From JABFXX01 sp036489755 (GTDB lineage: Bacteria; Myxococcota_A; Polyangia; Haliangiales; Haliangiaceae): a DNA stretch of 64,000 bases. Below the pieces are notes generated by a model that had not been told where the DNA came from, made no database searches, and saw only the letters and a list, made by a program, of their open reading frames with translations. The translations under genes and the position numbers were made by a program. The stretch lies in the NCBI GenBank assembly GCA_036489755.1, contig DASXFD010000092.1:1-64000 (forward strand), written 5' to 3'. This document shows positions 8,134-15,148 of the stretch, piece after piece; the stretch's first letter is position 1; each line of letters opens with the position of its first letter.

Positions 8134-8532
8134 CTATTCGAGGATGCCGTAGTCGATCGTGAAGCGGATCAGGGTCGCATCTTGCGACGCCCACACGTTG
8201 ATGAAGTCGAAGAAGCCGCTGTGCCGATCGAGCACGATCGGCGCAGCGGAGCCGAACTGGATCGAAACGGTCGCGTGCTTGCCCGGCGGCTGCGAATCGC
8301 ACACGACGCGGAGCGTGCTCGTGCCCAGCGCGAGCTGGCCGCCGCACTCGGCCGTCGCCGGGTGGTCGCTCGACGTCACGCGGTGGCTCGACGCGACCAC
8401 GCGCTTCGCGCGCAGATCGTACGCGACGCACGTCGACGAGCCGTGAATCGCGCCGTCGAAGCCACGGCAATCCGGCGGATCGGCATGCACGACGCTCGCC
8501 TGGACCGCTGCTACCAACAAGAGCCACCGCAC
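8134..8532 (-). CDS. Secreted protein of unknown function
   Basis: A 132-residue protein from a GTG start, with a signal peptide ending near residue 18 (VVHA|DP). Four Cys in the mature part (in DCRG, TCVAY, ECGG and VVCD) could form two disulfides. The rest is predicted beta-rich. It starts 9 bp after the stop of the TolB-like haem-motif lipoprotein and is probably co-transcribed with it, so a partner role on the cell surface is conceivable. No family recognised. Confidence 0.65.
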   Translation of the reverse strand: MRWLLLVAAVQASVVHADPPDCRGFDGAIHGSSTCVAYDLRAKRVVASSHRVTSSDHPATAECGGQLALGTSTLRVVCDSQPPGKHATVSIQFGSAAPIVLDRHSGFFDFINVWASQDATLIRFTIDYGILE

Positions 8533-8541
8533 GTGCCGACG

Positions 8542-10338
8542 TTATTGCAGGGCCGGCGGTAGCGTCCAGTACGGACTGATGTTGTCGGCGGTCGTCGCCT
8601 GACCGGGCAGCCATACCGGCTCGAAGCTCGGATCGAGCGTGCCGTTCGCGAGCGACTGCTTGCTGATCGCGCCGATCCAGAGCTGCTTGCATTGCTGCAC
8701 GCCGTTCGCGACGCACGTCGGGTTCGTATTCGCCGTCGTGACCTCGTGGCCGTAGTCGCGCTCGCTCGAGAACACGATCCAGTAGTAGTCGTTCGTGTTG
8801 CCGGGCGCCCAGTGCGGCCACGTCGTATCGAGATCGCCGCTGCCGCCGTTGAGTGCGGTCAGATCGATCGGCGCACCGCCGGCGGTCGGCACGAGCACGA
8901 GGCGCTGGCCCGCCGTGCGCTCGCTCGTGAAGTTGCGCCACGCGACGCGCGCGGCGTCGAAGATCACCCACTGGCCGTCGGGCGAGAAGCTCGGGAAGAA
9001 CAGATTGGTGTAGCTCTGGGCGTTGATCGTGATCGGCTGCGGGACGAGCAGCGACGGCGTACCGAACACGTGCGAGCCCGCCGAATACGTGTACGACATC
9101 GTCGCGATCGAGCTGTTCGTCACGTCGACCGAGTCGCCGGGATCCGCCGACGCGAACACGACGTGGTTGCCGTCGGCAGACCAGTCGGGCATCAGCGCGG
9201 AGTGGCCGGCGATCGGCGCGACCGACGCGATGTTCGACGGCACCGCCGAGCCGGTATCGGGATCGTAGAGCGACAGCGTGCCCGTGCCCGACGTGACGAG
9301 CGCGATCGCGTGCGTGTCGTCGGGGAATGGATTGCCGACCGGCGCGAACGTCGTGTACGTGCCGGCGATCGCTTTGTTGTCGGCATCGACGACCTCGTTC
9401 CACGCGCCGCTGCCGACGTCGTAGTGCATGAAGCCGACGTACTCGGCGCCGCAGTCGTTGGCGACGCACCGCGAGTAGCCGATGCGCGATCCGGCGCGCG
9501 ACAGCGAGTGGCACGCGGTGCAGTTGTCTTTGACGACCGTCGGCGCCGACGTCTGGCCGAACGTCTGGCTCATGATGTCGCCCTCAGACGACGCCCAGTA
9601 ATAGATCGCCGACGTGTCGATCGTGTCGTGCGAGAGGCCGAGCGAGACGGGCGCGCTCGCGTACTTCGTCGTCGGCGCCGCCTGCACGAGGCCTTCGACG
9701 GTGATCGTCAGGCTCTGGCCGACCGCGGTGCCGACGATCGCGTTCCACTCGTCGGCCGTCAGCGTCGCCTGCGGATCCGACGTGTAGACGTCGACGCTCG
9801 CGTTCGTCGAAGTCAGCGCGATGTGGAAGAGGTCGTTGCTGCCGGTCGCCCACTGGATCTCCATCGGCGGCAGGTTGAGCGGCGCGACCGACTGATCGAT
9901 CGGATATTGAATTGCGGGCGACAACGACGGATCGTTGCCGAGCGTCGCGCCCGAGAAGATCGTGCCCGCGTTCGGCGGCGTGTTCGATCCGGTGACGACC
10001 GTGCCGTCGAGGTTGACCGTGAGATCGGACGCCGCCATCTGGCCGCCGCAGCTCGCGGTGACCTGCGTGGTGCCGCCGTGCGGCAGGATCGTCATCTGGC
10101 CGGTCGCGATCGTGCCGAAATTCGGATCGACCGACAACGCGCAGGTCGCGGTGACGTCGACCATGCCCGCCGCGGTCGTCGCCATGACCGTGTAGGTCTG
10201 CGAGGCGGTCGAGTCGAGCGCAACTTGTACCGTCGCGCTCGGCGGCTGGATCACGAGCCCGCCGTAGCCGGCGTCGCCACCGCCATCGCCGTGATGGGCA
10301 CAACCGAGGACCGCGATCAGAAGCACACTCGAGCGCAT
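8542..10338 (-). CDS. TolB/WD40-like propeller lipoprotein with CxxCH haem motif
   Basis: A 598-residue lipoprotein (lipobox VLGC, Cys13). After the linker comes an Ig-like (BIG2-type) segment at about residues 30-100. A single c-type haem signature CTACH lies at about 273-277, within NCTACHSLSRAGSRIGY. The C-terminal half has TolB-type propeller blades, for example LMPDWSADGNHVVFASAD and SFSPDGQWVIFDA. This resembles large myxobacterial surface proteins in which a cytochrome-like insert precedes a propeller. Haem attachment would need the cytochrome c maturation system, whose 3' part is at the right end of this window. The start at 10338 restores the lipobox. Role unknown; electron transfer or haem-based sensing is speculative. 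Confidence 0.8.
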   Translation of the reverse strand: MRSSVLLIAVLGCAHHGDGGGDAGYGGLVIQPPSATVQVALDSTASQTYTVMATTAAGMVDVTATCALSVDPNFGTIATGQMTILPHGGTTQVTASCGGQMAASDLTVNLDGTVVTGSNTPPNAGTIFSGATLGNDPSLSPAIQYPIDQSVAPLNLPPMEIQWATGSNDLFHIALTSTNASVDVYTSDPQATLTADEWNAIVGTAVGQSLTITVEGLVQAAPTTKYASAPVSLGLSHDTIDTSAIYYWASSEGDIMSQTFGQTSAPTVVKDNCTACHSLSRAGSRIGYSRCVANDCGAEYVGFMHYDVGSGAWNEVVDADNKAIAGTYTTFAPVGNPFPDDTHAIALVTSGTGTLSLYDPDTGSAVPSNIASVAPIAGHSALMPDWSADGNHVVFASADPGDSVDVTNSSIATMSYTYSAGSHVFGTPSLLVPQPITINAQSYTNLFFPSFSPDGQWVIFDAARVAWRNFTSERTAGQRLVLVPTAGGAPIDLTALNGGSGDLDTTWPHWAPGNTNDYYWIVFSSERDYGHEVTTANTNPTCVANGVQQCKQLWIGAISKQSLANGTLDPSFEPVWLPGQATTADNISPYWTLPPALQ

Positions 10339-10477
10339 GATTTGCAAGGCTAACAAGAGCCGCGCCAGCCGTGCGCGGGTACGCGTGCGCGAACGTGCGC
10401 GAGCTGAGCGGACCTACATCGGCGACGGGGCCGACTGTGCTGGGGTCAGTCGTTCCCGGCGACGATGTGCGACGCGC

Positions 10478-12577
10478 TCAAATGATCCGGCCCATCTCGC
10501 GGTACTCGAGGCGCGCGGCCTCGAGGAGATCGGCGGTCGTCACGGCGCGATTGCCCTCGGCGGCCATGAGCGCCGCTCGTAGCGCGGCCTTCTTGATGTA
10601 GCCGCCGGCCATCACGAACTGGCGCGCGAGCATGTCCCAATCGATCTGCGCGGCGAGCGGCGCCTTCGCCGGAAACATGCTGCGCCATAGCGCGCGGCGC
10701 TCGCGCTCGCCCGGCAGCTCGAACATCACCGAGAAGCGCACGCGCCGCTTGAACGCCTCGTCGATGCCTTGCTCGAGGTTCGTCGCGAGCAACGTCACGC
10801 CGTCGTACGTCTCCATGCGCTGCAACAGGTAGTTGACCTCGAGGTTCGCGTAGCGATCGTTGCTCGATCGAACTTCGGTGCGCTTCGCGAACAGCGAGTC
10901 GGCCTCGTCGAAGAACAACACGGCGTGCGACGACTCGGCCTCTTCGAAGATGCGCGCGAGGTTCTTCTCGGTCTCGCCGATGTACTTGTTGACGACCTGC
11001 GAGAGATCGATGCGATAGAGATCGAAGCCGAGCTCGTTCGCGAGCAGCTGCGCGACCATCGTCTTGCCGGTGCCCGGTGGGCCCGCGAGGATCGCCGACA
11101 CGCCGCGGCCGTACGGCAGCTTCGCCGCGAAGCCCCAATCCTCGAGCAAGATCGGCCGATAGCGCGCGAACCGCACGACCTCGCGCACGGAGTCGAGCGT
11201 CTCCTGCGGCAGCACGAGGTCGTCCCATTTGAAGCCGGTCGGGATCCGTTGCGCCATGCCGCCGAGCCGATGCGAGAACGTCAGGCGCGCGGCGTCGCCG
11301 AGATCCTCGAGCGAAACTTTCGGCGCGTGCGGATCGCGAAGCTTCGCGCCGGTCTCGGCGCGATGGGCGACGCGCACGATCGTCGCGCCGGTGAACGCGT
11401 AGCGCGCCGCGACGGTCTCGAGATCGGCCGCCTCGGCGACCGGCGGCGGCAGCGCGCGCCGCCACAGCTCGAGCCGCTCGCGAAAGCTCGGTGCGGGCAC
11501 GTCGAGCTCGATCAGATCGGGCACGAGATGCGCGAGCCACGACGGCCTCGTCGACAGCGCGAACACGAGCGGCACGCCGAGCCCGCCGGCGGCGTCGGCG
11601 ATCGCCTGCGCGAGCGCGCGCGGCACGTCGTCCTTGAAACTCGCGCCGCCTTCGAGGATCGCGGCGGCATCGCGCAGCGCGGCCTCGCGGATCGCCGCCG
11701 CGAAGCGCTCGCCGATGCGATCTTCCGACGCGATCGTGCCGAGATCGATGCGCACCGCGCCGATGTCGCGCTCCGCGAGCAGCGCCTCGACGACCATCGC
11801 GCGGCCCGCGCCTTCGGGGCCGGCCAACAGCAGGCGCGGCGCGGCACCGACCACGCCGCCGAGCGCGCGGCGAATCTGCGTGACCAGCTCGGGCGCCATC
11901 ACGACGGCGCCGAGCATCGCGGGCTCGCGCGTGACGCGGACCGAGCCGCGCACGAGCTCGTCGACGGTGTCGTGGCCGCGCAGGAACGCGACGATGCGAT
12001 CGGCGAGCCGGATGCTGCGCATCGAGCCCGGCGTCTGCTCGGTGATCGCGGCGAGCGCGACGACCGCGTGGCGGCGCAGCGGTGCGCCCTCGTCGAGCCG
12101 CATCAACACTCGATCGTGGCCAGCGAAGCGAGACCCGTGATGATCGATCGCGGCGTCGTCGGCGACGCCGAGCAACCGCGCGAGGAAGCCGACGTCGATG
12201 CGCTTGCGCGTGAAGTCGTCGATCGCGAACGCGAACGCTCGCTCGAGGTCGTGGTCGAGCTCCGGCGCGAGCAAGATGCTCACGATCGCGACGTCGATCG
12301 GCTCGAGCCAGAACACGCGGCGCAGGCGCGCCAGCGGCGAGCTCGGCGCGCTCGCGAGCGCTGCGTCGAGTGCGGCGGTTGCAGCGGCGACGCGCGCATC
12401 GGCGGCAGCGAGGTCGGCCGGCGCGTCGCCGAGCGGGCCGCGCAGCGCGACCGCGACCTCTTCGCTCGTCGGCCCGAACGCGCTGCCGCCGGCGAGCCGC
12501 TTGCGATGCGCGTGCGCGACGAGGAACCGCTCGAGCAGCGCCCGCGCGAGCTCCACCGCGAGCGAGCTCGGGTTCAT
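10478..12577 (-). CDS. AAA+ ATPase with two AAA modules, first one degenerate
   Basis: A 699-residue protein. An N-terminal helical domain (about 1-200) precedes a first AAA module with an altered Walker A, GPEGAGRA (about 251-258, Lys replaced by Arg). A second module has an intact Walker A GPPGTGKT (about 497-504), a Walker B ending LFFDEAD and an arginine-finger region (AFKRRVRFS). ATPases of this architecture accompany extracellular contractile injection systems and other macromolecular assemblies, but no sheath, tube or baseplate gene is in the window. The start at 12577 was chosen because the upstream extension is Arg-rich and reads through the divergent gene. It is divergent from the PASTA lipoprotein with 30 bp between starts. 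Confidence 0.88.
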   Translation of the reverse strand: MNPSSLAVELARALLERFLVAHAHRKRLAGGSAFGPTSEEVAVALRGPLGDAPADLAAADARVAAATAALDAALASAPSSPLARLRRVFWLEPIDVAIVSILLAPELDHDLERAFAFAIDDFTRKRIDVGFLARLLGVADDAAIDHHGSRFAGHDRVLMRLDEGAPLRRHAVVALAAITEQTPGSMRSIRLADRIVAFLRGHDTVDELVRGSVRVTREPAMLGAVVMAPELVTQIRRALGGVVGAAPRLLLAGPEGAGRAMVVEALLAERDIGAVRIDLGTIASEDRIGERFAAAIREAALRDAAAILEGGASFKDDVPRALAQAIADAAGGLGVPLVFALSTRPSWLAHLVPDLIELDVPAPSFRERLELWRRALPPPVAEAADLETVAARYAFTGATIVRVAHRAETGAKLRDPHAPKVSLEDLGDAARLTFSHRLGGMAQRIPTGFKWDDLVLPQETLDSVREVVRFARYRPILLEDWGFAAKLPYGRGVSAILAGPPGTGKTMVAQLLANELGFDLYRIDLSQVVNKYIGETEKNLARIFEEAESSHAVLFFDEADSLFAKRTEVRSSNDRYANLEVNYLLQRMETYDGVTLLATNLEQGIDEAFKRRVRFSVMFELPGERERRALWRSMFPAKAPLAAQIDWDMLARQFVMAGGYIKKAALRAALMAAEGNRAVTTADLLEAARLEYREMGRII
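12112..12145. repeat. 34-bp repeat, copy 1 (inside the AAA+ gene)
   Basis: Begins gatcgtggccagcg and ends gatc. It matches 29 of 34 bases of a second copy at 29171-29204. This copy lies inside the N-terminal coding part of the AAA+ gene and reads in frame there as DHHGSRFAGHD. Its core agcgaagcgag also occurs in a hairpin at 29814-29847. Confidence 0.5.
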
Positions 12578-12607
12578 GACGGCAAGGATACCGTGATAGA
12601 AGTGATC

Positions 12608-13255
12608 ATGCTGCGGGTTGGTGTCGTCATCCTCGGGTTGTTGTCCGCGTGTGTGATCCAGCAGCCGGGCGGCACGACGCCGCCTCCGGCGCAAGCGCCC
12701 CCGCCGACAGCGTCAGCATCGCCGGCGCCGTCGCCGTCGCCGGATCCGGAATCGTCGGAATCGTCGCCGCCGCCGCCGCAGCGCGAGCGCCAGCGCGGTG
12801 ACGATCGCGTGGTCGCGCGCTCGAACGACGCGGCGATGGTCCGCATCCCGAACGTCGAGAACAAGTCGCTCGACGAAGCGAAGCGAGCGCTGCGCGCCGC
12901 CGGCATCACCGGCGAGCTCACCGTCGCGTACGAGGGCGGCGAGCACGGCAACCAGCACGTGTGCGGCACGCAGCCGAGCGACGGCCAGCAGCTCGCCGCG
13001 AACTACGACGTCGAGATCGAGTTCTGCGATCCCGATCGGCCGGCCGAGCCGCCGCTCGTCGGCGGCACCGAGGCCGACGCGCGCCGCGGGATCACCGCGC
13101 TGATGGCGAAGATCTATCCCGCCTCGAAGTATCGGATCGAGCTCGCGACCGATCCCGCGGGCCGTGACTGCGCGAGCGGGACCGTGTGTGCGATCGAGCC
13201 ACGGCAGTGGTACGCCAACCCCACCGACGTGATCACGATCCACGTCGCGAAGTGA
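12608..13255 (+). CDS. PASTA-domain lipoprotein
   Basis: A 215-residue lipoprotein (lipobox LSAC, Cys15). A long Pro/Ser/Ala linker (about 20-58) is followed by a PASTA-like domain at about 78-140: MVRIPNVENKSLDEAKRAL, a short strand, then a QPSDGQQL turn. PASTA domains bind muropeptides or penicillin-binding proteins. The C-terminal part looks like a second, divergent PASTA repeat (PPLVGGTEADARRGI...). Its stop codon abuts, with no gap, the stop codon of the convergent Ser/Thr kinase gene; kinases and PASTA domains are often partners, which makes the adjacency interesting. Confidence 0.8.
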   Translation: MLRVGVVILGLLSACVIQQPGGTTPPPAQAPPPTASASPAPSPSPDPESSESSPPPPQRERQRGDDRVVARSNDAAMVRIPNVENKSLDEAKRALRAAGITGELTVAYEGGEHGNQHVCGTQPSDGQQLAANYDVEIEFCDPDRPAEPPLVGGTEADARRGITALMAKIYPASKYRIELATDPAGRDCASGTVCAIEPRQWYANPTDVITIHVAK

Positions 13256-14662
13256 TCACTTCGGTAGCTTCACGCCTGCGTTGCCACACAGCTCGCGCAA
13301 CATATCGCGGTCCGTCGTCACGTGCGGCCACGCCGCGAGTGCGCGCTTGGTGTCGTGGTCGATGCACGCGCATGCGAGGTTCGTCATCGCCGACACCGGA
13401 TCGATCTTGCCGATAGCGTGGCTGCACGCGAGATCGCCCATCGCCGGGAGCCCCGTCAGAACATTCGCGAAGTCGGAGCCGCCGAGCTGCATGTCGTCGT
13501 CATCGGGTTCCTGCTCTGCGGCATCCGCCGGGACCGCGACGACGGCGGCCGCGTCCGCCGGCCGCGCATCGGCGGCGATCGCGATTCCGCCTGCATCGCG
13601 CGATGCCGGCTTCGTGTCGCCATGGCCGGCGCTCACCACGATCGCGATCGCGGCGCCGGTTGCGACGACGAGCCCGCCGATCACGATCGGCCATCGCCGC
13701 CGCGGCCGCCGCGACACGGGCGCGGTCGTCATGACCGTCGGGCCGGTCGGGCCGCTCGGTTGTGCGGCGATCGGCGGCGCCGCGGCGCGGCGTGCGAGCG
13801 CGTAGATCGTCGCCACCAGCGACGCGCTCGCGGGGTCGCAGAACGGCGCGAGGTCCGTGGCGAGCGCCGCGACGTCGGGATAACGGCGAGCGGGCGACTT
13901 CTCGAGACAGCGCATCACGATCGCACCGAGCCGCGGATCGGTGTCGATCGGCGCCGGCGGATCGTTCGCGACCTTGATCGCGATTTCAGGGAGCGTCGTT
14001 GCGACGAACGGCAGCCGCGCCGACAACAATTGATAGAGCGTGACTCCGAGCGACCAGATGTCCGTGCGCGCGTCGACATCGCGCGCCGACTGCAGCTGCT
14101 CGGGCGACATGTAGCCCGGCGAGCCGAGCGCGCCCTGCGGATGCGTGAGCTGCGCGCCGGTGTCGGCGAGCGCCTTCGCGATGCCGAAATCGAGCACCTT
14201 GAGGAGCGGCGTACCGTCCGCACTGCGCGTGACGAACAGATTTGCCGGCTTGAGATCGCGATGGATGATGCCGGCGGCGTGCGCTTCCGCGAGCGCCACG
14301 CACGCCTGGACGACGTACGCGGCGGCAAGCGACGGCGGCAACGGCTGCCGCGCGACCACGCGCTGGAGGTCGACGCCTTCCAGCAGCTCCATCACGATGT
14401 ACGGCGCGCCGTCGGGCATGCGACCGACGTCGGTCACGCGACAGACGTGCTCGGTGCGGAGATGGACGACCGCGCGCGCTTCACGCAAGAAGCGATCGAC
14501 GACGGTCGGGTTCCCGACCATCTCGTCGCGCAAGACCTTGATCGCGACGCGATGGCCGAGCTCGAGATGGGTCGCCGCAACGACGATGCCCATCCCGCCG
14601 GTTCCGAGGATCGAATCGATCCGGAACCGCCCACCGACCACGTCCCCGACGCCGGCAGTCAC
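13256..14662 (-). CDS. Transmembrane Ser/Thr protein kinase (Hanks type)
   Basis: About 468 residues from the GTG at 14662. The kinase domain spans about 10-280, with a Gly-rich loop LGTGGMG (20-25), catalytic Lys42, the HRDLKPAN loop with Asp136, and DFG at 158-160. It is an RD kinase with all catalytic residues. A single transmembrane segment (about 318-340, WPIVIGGLVVATGAAIAIVV) leads to a periplasmic tail with several Cys (LACSHAIG, LACACID). An ATG at 14722 would add 20 residues but overlap the preceding GG-peptide gene by 37 bp; neither start has a strong ribosome-binding site. It lies 23 bp after the GG-leader peptide gene, so the two may be co-expressed. Confidence 0.92.
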   Translation of the reverse strand: MTAGVGDVVGGRFRIDSILGTGGMGIVVAATHLELGHRVAIKVLRDEMVGNPTVVDRFLREARAVVHLRTEHVCRVTDVGRMPDGAPYIVMELLEGVDLQRVVARQPLPPSLAAAYVVQACVALAEAHAAGIIHRDLKPANLFVTRSADGTPLLKVLDFGIAKALADTGAQLTHPQGALGSPGYMSPEQLQSARDVDARTDIWSLGVTLYQLLSARLPFVATTLPEIAIKVANDPPAPIDTDPRLGAIVMRCLEKSPARRYPDVAALATDLAPFCDPASASLVATIYALARRAAAPPIAAQPSGPTGPTVMTTAPVSRRPRRRWPIVIGGLVVATGAAIAIVVSAGHGDTKPASRDAGGIAIAADARPADAAAVVAVPADAAEQEPDDDDMQLGGSDFANVLTGLPAMGDLACSHAIGKIDPVSAMTNLACACIDHDTKRALAAWPHVTTDRDMLRELCGNAGVKLPK

Positions 14663-14685
14663 GCTGCCAGCATAACCGCGACTAG

Positions 14686-14901
14686 TTAGCGGGGGCGGTT
14701 CGCGAGCGCCATGCACATGCACATATCGTTCATCTGCTGGTTCTGCGCGTTCGCAGCCGCCGCTGCCGCAGCGCCGCCGCCGAAGCCACCCAGCCCGCCG
14801 AAAGCGCCGAGGGCGCCGAGGTGGTGGAGCGCTCCGCCGTAGCTACCGCCGGTAGCGGTGACGAGCTTGTCGGTGTTGATGGTCTCGAGCTTGTTCGACA
14901 T
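14686..14901 (-). CDS. Gly/Ala-rich GG-leader peptide, 71 aa
   Basis: A 71-residue product with a double-glycine leader ending KLVTATGG at residue 19. The predicted mature peptide has a Gly/Ala/Leu-rich hydrophobic core (GAFGGLGGFGGG, then a run of Ala), which is class II bacteriocin-like, and a tail with two Cys in MCMCMA. An AGAGGA ribosome-binding site lies 8 bp before the ATG. A 247-bp non-coding stretch upstream (14902-15148) presumably carries its promoter; I saw no other feature there. The kinase gene follows after 23 bp. No immunity or export gene is adjacent. Confidence 0.7.
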   Translation of the reverse strand: MSNKLETINTDKLVTATGGSYGGALHHLGALGAFGGLGGFGGGAAAAAAANAQNQQMNDMCMCMALANRPR

Positions 14902-15148
14902 GGCTTAGTCCTCTGAAAGAAAGCTTGGGGTTTGGTATCGGTTCTCGAGCGGACCTAATTGCAGCGCGAATGCCAGGCGGCGTTCGTCGACCGACGGAGA
15001 CGCTCTGCCGACCGAGGGAAACGCGGTGGATCGCCGAACCTCGCGAACTCACATGATCGACCCCGCCAACCCGTGAATTTGATAGCTGGAGTTGACGGAT
15101 GCTCGCGGTTTCCACGGTGACAACCGCGGTCGCTAGCGATCCCGACGG

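Noticed and set aside
10769..13255. A long plus-strand open frame covering the AAA+ gene
   Set aside because: Mirror frame of a GC-rich gene. Only the last 215 codons, with lipobox and PASTA motifs, are credible.
14843..15115. A 90-codon minus-strand frame upstream of the Gly/Ala-rich GG peptide
   Set aside because: Overlaps the GG-peptide gene in another frame, has no ribosome-binding site or motif; treated as non-coding promoter region.
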